36,792 nt of DNA from Acidobacteriota bacterium (GTDB lineage Bacteria; Acidobacteriota; Terriglobia; Bryobacterales; UBA6623), in contig JAQCLD010000038.1 in the NCBI GenBank assembly GCA_027592785.1, forward strand, positions 1 to 36,792, in the 5' to 3' direction. This document shows, in pieces, positions 14,082 through 22,997 of the stretch. Numbering within the stretch: position 1 is the stretch's first letter; each line of letters opens with the position of its first letter. Both the position numbers and the translations under genes were made by a program. A model generated the notes under the pieces. The model saw only the letters and a list, made by a program, of their open reading frames with translations. It did no database searches and had not been told where the DNA came from.

Positions 14082-16628
14082 CTACTGCAGCGCGACCGGC
14101 CCGGCCGCAACGGGAACCTCTAGCGAGTTGCTCAAGCGGCCCGCGACCAGCACTTCGATTCGGGCCGCGCCGATTGACCCCAGCGCCGCCGGGAGAGTCA
14201 CCGTCAGCTCCTGGATTCCCGGCGAAGGAGTAGTCGCTGCAACCGGCTTCAGGCGAATTCCGTTGACCAACACGATTGCGTCCTCGAAATCGCCGGAGCT
14301 CACTCCAAAGCCGGTGGCGACAGCCTTGAAGCTTTGCCCGGCCTCCAGCGGACTGCCCGCGCCGGCAATCACGCCCTTACCCGAGACAACGCGAAACAAT
14401 CCCGGGGCCGCACGACCGATCGACACCAACATCAACTCACTGTCGGCGACGCCGTTGGACACTCGTAGTTCCGCCAACCCCGGCTTCACTGCAGTAGGAA
14501 TCTGTAAATTGATCTGGTTCTGTGAAACGGCGACCAGCGGAGCCTCCAAACCATTGAACGTCACCCGCACGGCCGACTCTGCGCCAGCGTTGGTCAGGTG
14601 CAGGCCATAAAGCGAGGCCAATGTGCCAGGGGCCAGCTGATGAGTATTCGTAGCAGCGTTGAGCAGTCCGTTGTAGCGCAGCAGCGGCCTGTCGTCCGTG
14701 CCGGCGTCGCCCTTGACCTCAAAAGCGTCAGCCAACAGGATCGTCTCCAAGCCGTTCGAAACGCTCAGATCATAGAATCCCCGCTGTACGTCGGCCCCCA
14801 AGCTGACCACCGCTCGAATGTGTTGTTCGTCGAGCACCTGCACGTCGCGCGTCACGATGTCGCTCGAGCCGACTCCCACAACCGCATCGCCCGGCGCAAA
14901 TTGCGTAAACTGGCCCGTTATCTCCACGACCCGATCCGTTCCCGGCGCCGCTACATTGTTCGACGCGCTTGCCGATGCGGCGGGTCCCTCAGGATAGGCG
15001 AACATGACGTTGCCGTCAGGCAAAGCGAACGCCGAACTCTGTCCGTCCGAGTTGTAGACGGTGACCACGGCACGATGTCCGGCCGGGCCGACCGGCGGAG
15101 CAGCCACCAGTTCTCCGGTAATCGAGTCGTAGGCCAAAACGCTGCCAGGCAGCCCGTCGAAATAGACCTGCGACCCGGGTCCGAACTCTTGGCCGGCGAT
15201 CCGCCACGCCGGGACGCCTTGGCTGAAGTCCCGTGTAATCCAGTAGATGATCGGCGCGCGTTGATTTGTGAGCCGGGCCGCGCCGGGAAGGACGTAAATG
15301 TCGTCCTGTAACCGAAACATCAGGTGTAGTGCGCCGAGCCCAGCGAACGGAGCTGGCTCCACGTCAAAGCGAACGAAGCTGGGGGCCGGTTCGTACAGCG
15401 TCGGCGCCCGAACGGTCAAATCCCGGAACACCGCTGACAACTGAAACGCTCCAAATTTGTCCAGCAGATCAGCGCCCGCAGCGACAAGCAGTCCTGGCCC
15501 TTCGGTCACATTCAAGAACGCTGGGTGGACTCCGGGCGCGCCGTAGCCGGGAAAACTGAAGATGGTCACCGGCAACAGGGCGACGCTCGCTCGCCGCTGC
15601 ACCCGAAAATCCGCACCGCTCGTCGCTGCTGCCGCGCCGACCGCCACAAAACGAGCCGCCTCCACACGATCCGTCTCGCCCAGAAACTCCGTGCGAAAGC
15701 CCCCGGACGCAGCGATCTCTTGTCCGTTTGCGTCCACCGGACGCCGTACATTCCCGGGCCCCAAACCCGACGTCGTCGCCGGAGGGAGAGGCTGCACGTA
15801 GAGCGTGTAGTCGCCCGGCAGCAGACCCTCAATTCGATAGCGGCCCTCCGGGTCCGTCAGCGCCGTCACGATCTGGCCGCCCCGGTTGAGCGCCGCCACC
15901 GACGCCAGTGCAACCGGCGGTCCGTCGTCAAAACGAACGATTCCTTCGATTGCGCCGGTCAGTGCGCGGAACTCCGCGGTCGGATACAGCGCCGATAACC
16001 CGGCGACATCGTCCAATTCCAAAGGCCGCGCGCGCGTGGTCGAGCGGGTAGGTTCCTGGCTCAACGCGGACCCTGCCAGCGAGTGCTGCAAGCCGAGCGC
16101 ATGCCCAATTTCATGGACCAGCGTGTTGTAGAAACGTTCGGAGAAACTGGGACCTTGGTTGTCGGCGAGATTATCTGACACCACCACCTGGGACCTGAGT
16201 ATCGGGACAAAGTCCTCTCTCGCTTCGCCTCGTACCTTGGACCCGCCAAACCCCAGTACTCCCGGCGGCAATTCTTCAAATACGATCTCCGCGGCAGGAG
16301 TCGAACCATCCAACGGACCGTCGAGTACGCCGCCAAAGCCGACTCTCAGACTCGATGTAGGCACTGCGTCCCAAGTCGCCAATGCCTGGCGCACCTGGCT
16401 CACCAAGCCTTCGAAACTATCGTTTGCCTGCAGCCGAGGCCGCTGCTGGGACGAAACATAGAAGTAAACCGTGTTGTCGACCAGCGCTTCGCGGTCAAAC
16501 CGCTCCGGAATCCCGCGAAGCCCCGTCTCGGTCTGCCGAAAATGCAGGAAGTGGTAGTAGCCGCTCGCAGGCGTCACGACGCCCAGGAGCGCCGCAGCGA
16601 CGCAGCAGATGGCAGCGAAGCGTTTCAC
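14082..16628 (-). CDS. Secreted matrixin-like metalloprotease with carboxypeptidase-regulatory and Solibacter C-terminal domains
   Basis: About 848 residues. A signal peptide (about 1-23) is followed by a matrixin/M10-type domain (about 45-218) with the zinc site HEIGHALGLQH (His172, Glu173, His176, His182) and DDVAGLSALYP at its end. Next are a carboxypeptidase-regulatory-like beta domain (about 222-345, DPEGRYRIEGLLPGDYTLYV), a long beta-rich middle with an IPT/TIG-like part (about 470-640), and a C-terminal domain starting LLRYNGLLNAATNTHQLAPG with ASLYGLHL, NQINLQIP and APGLFRV, typical of TIGR03437, a domain common in Solibacter-type acidobacteria. No methionine follows the third His where the metzincin Met-turn is expected. 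The start overlaps the stop of the upstream gene by 4 nt. Confidence 0.9.
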   Translation of the reverse strand: MKRFAAICCVAAALLGVVTPASGYYHFLHFRQTETGLRGIPERFDREALVDNTVYFYVSSQQRPRLQANDSFEGLVSQVRQALATWDAVPTSSLRVGFGGVLDGPLDGSTPAAEIVFEELPPGVLGFGGSKVRGEAREDFVPILRSQVVVSDNLADNQGPSFSERFYNTLVHEIGHALGLQHSLAGSALSQEPTRSTTRARPLELDDVAGLSALYPTAEFRALTGAIEGIVRFDDGPPVALASVAALNRGGQIVTALTDPEGRYRIEGLLPGDYTLYVQPLPPATTSGLGPGNVRRPVDANGQEIAASGGFRTEFLGETDRVEAARFVAVGAAAATSGADFRVQRRASVALLPVTIFSFPGYGAPGVHPAFLNVTEGPGLLVAAGADLLDKFGAFQLSAVFRDLTVRAPTLYEPAPSFVRFDVEPAPFAGLGALHLMFRLQDDIYVLPGAARLTNQRAPIIYWITRDFSQGVPAWRIAGQEFGPGSQVYFDGLPGSVLAYDSITGELVAAPPVGPAGHRAVVTVYNSDGQSSAFALPDGNVMFAYPEGPAASASASNNVAAPGTDRVVEITGQFTQFAPGDAVVGVGSSDIVTRDVQVLDEQHIRAVVSLGADVQRGFYDLSVSNGLETILLADAFEVKGDAGTDDRPLLRYNGLLNAATNTHQLAPGTLASLYGLHLTNAGAESAVRVTFNGLEAPLVAVSQNQINLQIPTAVKPGLAELRVSNGVADSELMLVSIGRAAPGLFRVVSGKGVIAGAGSPLEAGQSFKAVATGFGVSSGDFEDAIVLVNGIRLKPVAATTPSPGIQELTVTLPAALGSIGAARIEVLVAGRLSNSLEVPVAAGPVALQ

Positions 16629-17155
16629 TTGAGATCGCTCTCCAACGCCGCGCGAACCCGCGCCCCAAGCTGATCCAGGGTCGTCTGCAGCGCCTGTGAA
16701 CTCTCGACGCCGTCTTCTCCGCTGAATACGGAGTCCTCAGCCTCTGTTCGCGTGACCATCACGGAGCCGGAGCGCCGCACCACGCGGAACACGCCCTGGC
16801 TCAGACCCACGATCTGCGTCCGACCGCTGGGCCCGGTCCACAGAAAGAGTAGGTACTCCTCTCCGGCCTTGAGTTGCGGCGTCCCGCCAAAGCTGTATGT
16901 CACGCCCTCGTAAGTCCCGCCGGGGACGGCAACTTCGAGTCCAGCGATAGCGGCGCCCTTCCACTGCTCTTCGGCTTCGAAGCGGTGCAGGGTGTAAACC
17001 AGCGCTCCAAACCGCGCCGCCCTAGCCTCGCCCACCCGACCGCGAACCACGGCGGTGGCCTGCTGGGCCATCTCGTCGATGGTTAGCCTTTCGAGAGTTG
17101 CTGCGTTTAGGGTCGCAAGACCGGTCAACACCAGGATGGAAGCTGCAACGCGCAT
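16625..17155 (-). CDS. Secreted protein of unknown function, partner of the metalloprotease gene
   Basis: 176 residues with a signal peptide (about 1-18, ending LNAATLERLT). The core is beta-rich: TIDEMAQQATAVVRGRVGEARA, VYTLHRFEAEEQWKG, LEVAVPGGTYEGVTYSFGG, GEEYLLFLW and IVGLSQGVFRVVR. The pattern of an exported ATAVVRGRV strand followed by E-E-x-W-K-G and a GG-containing strand is one I associate with small proteins encoded beside matrixin genes in acidobacteria, but no named domain was recognised. It is the first gene of a two-gene operon, its ATGA overlapping the protease start, which suggests equal production. A chaperone or inhibitor role is only a guess. The start ATG 17155 lacks a clear Shine-Dalgarno. 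Confidence 0.75.
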   Translation of the reverse strand: MRVAASILVLTGLATLNAATLERLTIDEMAQQATAVVRGRVGEARAARFGALVYTLHRFEAEEQWKGAAIAGLEVAVPGGTYEGVTYSFGGTPQLKAGEEYLLFLWTGPSGRTQIVGLSQGVFRVVRRSGSVMVTRTEAEDSVFSGEDGVESSQALQTTLDQLGARVRAALESDLK

Positions 17156-17349
17156 CGCTTTACAGTTAACAGCAAATCGGCTGCCAACCGCTAAAGTGAT
17201 GCTAACACAGGTATTTAGCGCCTCTGGCCTGCGCTATCGGCGCCGTCTGGACACGCTGCCGTCCCGATTCGTCACACCTTCAATTGCTAAACAACGGTCA
17301 CCCCTGTGTATACTTGTGGCGCGCCGAGTTGTAGGCGCGTAATACCAAT

Positions 17350-17841
17350 ATGCCCTTCTGTAGCTCATGTGGCGCTGATACTGCCGGCGTCAAATTCTGC
17401 TCCAAATGAGGTCAACCCGCCGAAGAAGCTTCAGCAACTGCCTCGGAAGCTCCGGGCGCGGCTGCGCCGCCGCCTGCGGCCGCAGCTCCATCCGCCCCCG
17501 TCGCCAATGACAACGTGCTCGGTGCGGTTGCCTACGTCACGATTATTCCGGCGATTATCTTCCTCCTGCTCGAGCCTTACAACAAGAACAAGTTCGTTCG
17601 ATTCCACAGCTTGCAGTGCCTGCTGCTGGCAGGGTCGCTTATCGTGATCAACACGGCGAACATCATTCTAGGCTTGATTCTCGGCTCCGTACCCTTTGTC
17701 GGCTGGATTCTCAGCGTAGGCCTCTCCTTCGCCATCATGATCGGCGGACTTGGGGCCTGGATCATCGCTGTCATCAAGGCCTACAACGGCGAAGAGTTTC
17801 GCTTGCCCGTCATCGGCAACATCGCGGCTCAACACGCTTAG
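17350..17841 (+). pseudogene. Zinc-ribbon/Tic20-like (DUF4870-type) membrane protein interrupted by an in-frame TGA
   Basis: One frame of 163 codons runs from ATG 17350 to TAG 17839-17841, broken only by TGA at 17407-17409 (codon 20). Before it the text is MPFCSSCGADTAGVKFCSK, three of the four cysteines of a zinc ribbon; the stop sits exactly where the fourth Cys of C-x2-C is expected, followed by GQP as in C-G-Q-P. A Pro/Ala linker and three or four membrane helices follow (VLGAVAYVTIIPAIIFLLLEP, NKNKFVRFHSLQCLLLAG, then two Gly/Ile-rich segments), as in DUF4870/Tic20-like proteins. A TGC to TGA change explains it. Translation could restart at GTG 17515, giving a ribbon-less membrane protein. 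It lies 55 nt upstream of the transporter-HEAT gene. Confidence 0.75.
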
Positions 17842-17865
17842 TCCGTCGCCCGAAAGCACGCTTCG

Positions 17866-17871
17866 TATAAT
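17866..17871 (+). promoter_or_regulatory. Putative -10 element of the transporter-HEAT operon
   Basis: TATAAT lies 25 nt before ATG 17897. No consensus -35 is visible 16-18 nt upstream. Confidence 0.45.
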
Positions 17872-17896
17872 CGAGACGTTCGTTGGTTAGGCTGTC

Positions 17897-20665
17897 ATGT
17901 CGGCCGATTCAGCCTCCCCTGCTCATTCGTCCCGGCTCCTGCGCGCTTTGCGCGTGGAGCGCTCCGAGGTGCGCCCCGCTTTCCTGCTGACGCTGTTCCT
18001 GCTGCTCGGCATGGCCGCCGTTATCTGTCTGAAGGCAGTCAGCGACGCAATCTTTCTGAGTGAGTTCGACGCCACTCGTCTGCCTTACGTGGACCTCGCC
18101 ATCACCGTCCTCGTCGGCCTTCTGGTTAACTACTATCTGCGTTGGAGCGGTCGCCTCCCGCTCGGTTCCCTGGTCGCCACCACGCAACTCTGCCTGGCGG
18201 CCAGCATCGTCGCGCTTTGGTTGCTGCTAACCGCCGGAGCGCCTTGGAGCGCCATCCTGCTTTATCTGTGGGTCGGCGTGTTCGCCATTCTGATTCCCAG
18301 CCAGGTGTGGTCTCTCGCTGCGGCAACCTTTACGACCCGTCAGGCGAAACGCCTGTTCGCGCTAATCGGCAGCGGCGGCATTCTGGGAGCAGCCATTGGC
18401 GGCAATTTTACCGGCGTCATGGGACCCTACATCGGAGCCGTAGGCATCCTCCCTGTTGCCGCCGCCTTGCTGGCCGCGGGGGCCTGGATCGCTCGAACCT
18501 TGACCGCGGGCGGACCGATTCAGGCCAGATCCCCTGGCCAGGAAGATCACTCAAACGCCCCCATCGTCGATAGCGCCCGACTGGTGAGCGGAAATCGCTA
18601 TCTGCTACTCATCGCTCTGGCCGTGATCGCCTCGACCATCGTGGGTACGCTCGTCAAGTATCAGTTCAAGGCTCAGACCCAAGCCTACTTCGACGCCGAT
18701 CTCGACGGCATTGCTTCATTCGCAGGCTATTTCTACGGCTACATCTCCGTCGTCTCGTTGCTGTTCCACGCGACGCTCTCCAACCGGCTCCTGCGCACAG
18801 CGGGTCTCAGTCTCACGCTGTTCGTGCTCCCAGTCGCCCTTTTTTCGGGGGTCATTGGCCTCCTGCTGTCCTCATCGATCTTCGCTGCGGTCTGGGCGCG
18901 CGGAGCCGATCAAGGCTTTCGGCACTCCGTCGACCGTTCCTCTTCCGAACTTCTCTGGGTGCCGGTCGACAGCGGCATCCGCAATCGCGTCAAGAGTTTC
19001 ATGGATGTCGTTGTCAGCCGCGCCGCCGACGGCGTAGCTAGCCTCGTCCTACTCGCCCTGCTCTACTTCGAACACACCACGACCCAGCAGATTAGCTGGG
19101 TCAGTCTCGCTTTTCTAGGATTCTGGATCATCGTCCTGTGGATCCTCCGGAGCGAATACCTGGAAACTCTGCGGACCGCCATCGAGCGCCCCGACATCAG
19201 CGCCGAACAACTCTTGCGACACCTGGCTGCTTCGGGTCCTTCCAGCGACCTGGCGGCCCGTTTAGCCAGCTCCGATCCGCACGACGTCGAGATTGCCGTC
19301 GGCATCGCCCAGTTCAGCGGAATGGGCGCGGCACAAGCCCAACTCGCCGCCCTGCTCGTTCACCCGTCGCCGGCCGTTCGCCGTAAGGCCATGGCGACCG
19401 TGGCGTCCCTCGAAGCCGACGGCTGCGAACATAATGTCGTCGCCTTTCTTCGGCTGGAGCCCGACTTCGATACCCGCCAACAGGCCTTCGACTATTTCGA
19501 CAAGCAGGATTCCAGCGCCGCCCGCTCGGCCGAAGAAGAGTTGCTGGAACAAGAGGATTCCGAGCTGGCGGCGATGGCGGCCGCCCGGCTGTTGACCAAG
19601 GGCAACCCTCCGCAACACGCAGCTGCCGTTTTCCATCAGGTCGTCTCGCAAAAGAGCGCCGGAAATGCCGCCATGCAGGTCGTCGCGGCCAAGTTATTGG
19701 GGATGGCCCCGGCTGATTCCGATCGCAGCGCATTGCTGACTCAGCTCCTCGCCTCACCCGAGCCCGCGGTCGCCGAAGCCGCCATTCGCAGCATCGGCAG
19801 ACTCGCTGGCGATGAAGACTTGCCCACATTGATGCGCCTTCTCGCGCAACCTGCGTACGGAGCCGCGACACGTCAGGCCGTTACGGCATATGGCCCCCGG
19901 GCGATCGCCCCGCTGGCGGCGATCCTACGCGACGACAGCGCATCCCCCTATCTGCAGCGTCAAGCCGCCAAGGCGTTGGGAACGATCGGCGGAAGAGCAT
20001 CCGTCCAGTGCCTGTTCGCCTATCTGCGCAGGACGCACGAAGGCGCTCGTGCCGATGCCCTCCGAGCCCTGAAGCGCATCCGCGATCGAGATTCGGACCA
20101 AGAGTTTCATCCGGAAATCGTCGATCTGTTGCTGGTTTCCGCCCTGCGGCGGTTCTACCAAACAGCTGCCTACGCGGAGAGCATTCGCGCGGGCGGTCAG
20201 GACGTCGCCGCCCGCTTCCTGGCGCAAGCGTTGCGAGAGCGAAAGGACCGCTGGCTCGACGAGGCTTTCGTGCTGCTTGAGTTTGTCTTCCCGCAACGCG
20301 AAATACGCGATGCCCGTTATCGGATTCGCAGCGCCCAACCAGCGCTTCGCTCCAACGCGTTGGAGTTTCTGGACAGTCGCCTGCTCGGGATGAAGATCCG
20401 TCCCATGTTGCTTCCGGCAGTCGAGGAGGTCGAACCTCAAAGAGTCTTGCGGACCGCCAAAAAGTTGTTTGACGTCGACTCGGCGCCGTACGCTAGCGTC
20501 TTGCGAAGTCTCCTGGAAGCACCCGACGCCTGGCTGCAGGCCTGCGCCTGCCACACCGCCGCGGAGTCAGAGCAGCGGGACTGCAAGCCGCGCATCGTGC
20601 AACTCACTCACCATCCGGACCCGCTGCTCCGTGAGACCGCCATCGCCGCAAGTGCACGCCTCTAG
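17897..20665 (+). CDS. Nucleotide-transporter-like (Npt/ATP-ADP translocase type) MFS protein fused to a HEAT-repeat domain
   Basis: 922 residues. Residues about 25-425 form about 11-12 membrane helices and carry family text of the ATP/ADP translocase group: FTTRQAKRLFALIGSGGILG after TM4 and the later LLWVPVDSGIRNRVKSFMDVVVSRAADG. Residues about 440-910 are soluble alpha-helical repeats of HEAT type, e.g. VHPSPAVRRKAMATVASLE, SPEPAVAEAAIRSIGRLAGD and LQRQAAKALGTIGGRASVQC. True members exchange nucleotides, but in free-living bacteria this fused form more likely has a sensory or scaffold role; that is inference. It is followed after 12 nt by a cyclic-nucleotide-binding protein, then a histidine kinase and receiver, all on one strand. 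Confidence 0.85.
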   Translation: MSADSASPAHSSRLLRALRVERSEVRPAFLLTLFLLLGMAAVICLKAVSDAIFLSEFDATRLPYVDLAITVLVGLLVNYYLRWSGRLPLGSLVATTQLCLAASIVALWLLLTAGAPWSAILLYLWVGVFAILIPSQVWSLAAATFTTRQAKRLFALIGSGGILGAAIGGNFTGVMGPYIGAVGILPVAAALLAAGAWIARTLTAGGPIQARSPGQEDHSNAPIVDSARLVSGNRYLLLIALAVIASTIVGTLVKYQFKAQTQAYFDADLDGIASFAGYFYGYISVVSLLFHATLSNRLLRTAGLSLTLFVLPVALFSGVIGLLLSSSIFAAVWARGADQGFRHSVDRSSSELLWVPVDSGIRNRVKSFMDVVVSRAADGVASLVLLALLYFEHTTTQQISWVSLAFLGFWIIVLWILRSEYLETLRTAIERPDISAEQLLRHLAASGPSSDLAARLASSDPHDVEIAVGIAQFSGMGAAQAQLAALLVHPSPAVRRKAMATVASLEADGCEHNVVAFLRLEPDFDTRQQAFDYFDKQDSSAARSAEEELLEQEDSELAAMAAARLLTKGNPPQHAAAVFHQVVSQKSAGNAAMQVVAAKLLGMAPADSDRSALLTQLLASPEPAVAEAAIRSIGRLAGDEDLPTLMRLLAQPAYGAATRQAVTAYGPRAIAPLAAILRDDSASPYLQRQAAKALGTIGGRASVQCLFAYLRRTHEGARADALRALKRIRDRDSDQEFHPEIVDLLLVSALRRFYQTAAYAESIRAGGQDVAARFLAQALRERKDRWLDEAFVLLEFVFPQREIRDARYRIRSAQPALRSNALEFLDSRLLGMKIRPMLLPAVEEVEPQRVLRTAKKLFDVDSAPYASVLRSLLEAPDAWLQACACHTAAESEQRDCKPRIVQLTHHPDPLLRETAIAASARL

Positions 20666-20677
20666 CAGGAGGCGACT

Positions 20678-21139
20678 ATGGAACAACTCACCACACTTGA
20701 ACGCGCAATCCGTCTCCAGCGAGTCGAATTATTCAGCGACTTGGACACAGAGATGCTCGCGCTCGTCGCTTCGATCGCACGCCAGATCGAGGTCAAGCAG
20801 GGCGAGAAGTTAGTCGAAGAAGGTGGGCCTATTTCAGCCCTGTACACCGTCCTCGAAGGGAAGATCGAAATGCGCCGAGGCGCTTCGGTCATCTACTCCA
20901 TCTCCGACAACGAGACCCTTGGCAACTGGGCCTTGTTCGACCGCAAGCCCAGCGTAGTTTCCGCAATCGCCGCGACCGATGCATCGCTACTGCAAATTGA
21001 TCGGGAAGAATTCTTCGAACTCCTAGCCGATCACAGCGCGGTCACCAGAGAGCTCTTCCAGGCGTTGTTCAAGCGAGTCCGGTCGCTTCTCTCGTCGGGC
21101 CTCGACCAGCCCGAACAGGCATCCCCCTCATCTTCCTAG
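20678..21139 (+). CDS. Stand-alone cyclic-nucleotide-binding-domain protein
   Basis: 153 residues. A single CNBD/CAP-effector-like beta-barrel covers about 12-135: LQRVELFSDLDTEMLALVAS, IEVKQGEKLVEEGGPISALY, TVLEGKIEM, the segment ETLGNWALFDRKPSVVSAIA at the phosphate-binding-cassette position, and LLQIDREEFFELLADH. The canonical F-G-E-x-A-L...R-x-A cassette reads L-G-N-W-A-L...P-S-V-V-S, so the residues that normally bind the cyclic phosphate (Glu and Arg) are missing and ligand binding may be lost or altered. There is no DNA-binding domain. A strong AGGAGG precedes ATG 20678, 12 nt after the transporter-HEAT stop. In related architectures such domains are fused to the HEAT region, so the two probably interact. 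Confidence 0.87.
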   Translation: MEQLTTLERAIRLQRVELFSDLDTEMLALVASIARQIEVKQGEKLVEEGGPISALYTVLEGKIEMRRGASVIYSISDNETLGNWALFDRKPSVVSAIAATDASLLQIDREEFFELLADHSAVTRELFQALFKRVRSLLSSGLDQPEQASPSSS

Positions 21140-21165
21140 TGCGGAGTCTGCGCGCAGACCGCGAC

Positions 21166-21171
21166 TATACT
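21166..21171 (+). promoter_or_regulatory. Putative internal -10 element before the histidine kinase
   Basis: TATACT lies in the 49-nt gap between the CNBD gene and ATG 21189, 17 nt before the start. It could uncouple kinase expression from the upstream genes. Confidence 0.35.
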
Positions 21172-21188
21172 GAGACAGAATCGCCCGC

Positions 21189-22997
21189 ATGTCCGCCGGA
21201 CCCCCAACGCAGACCTTGGCTGAGTTAGAAGCCGAGAATCGCCGTCTACGGCGAGCCGTCGAGGAACTCTCCATCCTCAATGCGATCGGTACCGCGATCG
21301 GATCGACGATGGACCTCAACGAGGTCGTCGAGTTGATCGCGCAAGAGAGCGCCAAGCACCTCGACGTGGAGCAGGCATCCGTTTTGCTCCTGGAGCAGGG
21401 CGAGGTCGCTGATCCGTTTCGGACCATGGCCCGCAAAGCTTATTCGGGAACCGCCGACGTGCCTTTCCGCTTTGGTCAACAACTCACCGGTTGGATGCTC
21501 AAGAACCGCCGCCCGCTCATCGTCAACGACTTGGCGGCGGACGAACGCTTCCGCGCCATCACGACCGCCGATTTCCCAATCAAGTCCGTGCTCAGCGTCC
21601 CGCTCCGCGCAAAAGGCCAGATGGTCGGGCTGCTGAACGCCTTCAACAAACGGGACGCCGGCGGTTTCACTTCAGAAGACGAACGACTGCTCTCGATCAT
21701 CGCCTCGCAGTCCTCCCAGATCGTCGAGAACGCCCGTCTGTACGAAGAGCTGCAGCGCCGCTCTCGAGAGGCGGAGGACTCCGAGACCAAGTACCGCGCC
21801 CTGATGGAGGAGTCCGCGGAGGCCATCTTGTTGGCCAGCGTCGCCGACCAACGGATTTTAGAAGTCAACGACCGCGCTTCGGAGATGACCGGGCTCCCTC
21901 GGGAACGCCTGCTGGGCAGAACCCTGCAACAGGTTCTTCCCTTTGAGGGCTTCGACTGCAGTTCGCTTTGCAGCGGTATGGGCAAGGGCGACACTCTGCA
22001 ACTGGCGATGTCCCTGCCCGTGTCGAAATCAGGCGAGCGGCGATTCTATGACATCAGCGCCACGCTCGTGGCCTACCGCTCGAACCAGTTGCTGCAGGTC
22101 GTCGGGCAAGACGTTACCCAGCGCGAGCATCTGTCCGAGCACCTGAAAGTCCATGCCGAAGAACTGGAACTGGAAGTCGATTCGCGAACCAAGGCATTGC
22201 GTGACTCCCAGTCACGATTAGTCCAGCAAGAGAAAATGGCCGCGCTGGGAGCCCTCGTCGCCGGAATCGCCCATGAGCTCAACACTCCGATCGGCACCAT
22301 CAACTCCAGCGCCGATACACTGGCCCGCTCCCTGCAAATAGTTCGCAAAACCCTCGCCTCTCCCGACACTCCCGAATCGATTCGCGAAGACAAACGCCTC
22401 TGGCAGGTTCTCGACCTGTTGGAAGACATCGCCCGCATCAACAAGCTGGCCTGCGAGCGCATTGTCGCCCTCGTCAGCAGCCTCCGCAACTTCGCCCGTT
22501 TGGACGAAGCGGCGTTCCAAAACGCGGACCTCCGCCAGGGGCTTGATTCCACGCTAACGCTGGTCCGCCACGAGCTGAAGAACCGCATCTCGGTCGTCAA
22601 GGACTACGAGGACATTCCGCCCATTCGCTGCCACCCCAACCAGGTCAATCAAGTCTTCATGAACCTGCTCGTCAATGCCGCCCAAGCAATCCGCGAAAAA
22701 GGCGAGATACGCCTCCGAACCTTCGTCGAAGACGGCATGGTGGCGGTCTCTGTCCAGGACAGCGGCGTCGGCATCCCCGAAGACAACCTCGCCAATATCT
22801 TCGATCCCGGCTTCACCACCAAAGGAGTCGGCATTGGAACCGGCCTAGGGCTTTCGATCTGTTTCAAGATCGCTCAAAACCACGGCGGGCGCATCGATGT
22901 CGAAAGCCAAGTCGGCAAGGGAACCACTTTCACTTTGCGGCTGCCGGTGAATCCCACAGCTGCCAATGAGTCAGAATCAAAAGGTAACAGCGAATGA
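21189..22997 (+). CDS. GAF-PAS sensor histidine kinase
   Basis: 602 residues with no membrane segment, so cytoplasmic. A short coiled coil (about 8-28, [18 protein letters not shown]) leads into a GAF domain (about 30-185), a PAS domain (about 198-312), a linker coiled coil (about 315-350), a HisKA dimerisation domain with phospho-acceptor His362 in [11 protein letters not shown], and an HATPase domain with N-box Asn496 (MNLLVNAAQ), G1 box DSGVGIPED (524-532) and G2 box [11 protein letters not shown] (547-557). All catalytic motifs are intact. The stop overlaps the receiver gene by 4 nt (ATGA), fixing that protein as its likely partner. Lacking its own membrane part, it may take input from the transporter-HEAT and CNBD proteins upstream. 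Confidence 0.92.
   Translation: MSAGPPTQTLAELEAENRRLRRAVEELSILNAIGTAIGSTMDLNEVVELIAQESAKHLDVEQASVLLLEQGEVADPFRTMARKAYSGTADVPFRFGQQLTGWMLKNRRPLIVNDLAADERFRAITTADFPIKSVLSVPLRAKGQMVGLLNAFNKRDAGGFTSEDERLLSIIASQSSQIVENARLYEELQRRSREAEDSETKYRALMEESAEAILLASVADQRILEVNDRASEMTGLPRERLLGRTLQQVLPFEGFDCSSLCSGMGKGDTLQLAMSLPVSKSGERRFYDISATLVAYRSNQLLQVVGQDVTQREHLSEHLKVHAEELELEVDSRTKALRDSQSRLVQQEKMAALGALVAGIAHELNTPIGTINSSADTLARSLQIVRKTLASPDTPESIREDKRLWQVLDLLEDIARINKLACERIVALVSSLRNFARLDEAAFQNADLRQGLDSTLTLVRHELKNRISVVKDYEDIPPIRCHPNQVNQVFMNLLVNAAQAIREKGEIRLRTFVEDGMVAVSVQDSGVGIPEDNLANIFDPGFTTKGVGIGTGLGLSICFKIAQNHGGRIDVESQVGKGTTFTLRLPVNPTAANESESKGNSE

Noticed and set aside
17407..17460. Selenocysteine insertion at the zinc-ribbon TGA
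   Set aside because: The sequence after the stop gives no convincing SECIS-like hairpin with a 15-25 nt spacing, and no selenocysteine gene is in the window. Kept only as a remote alternative.
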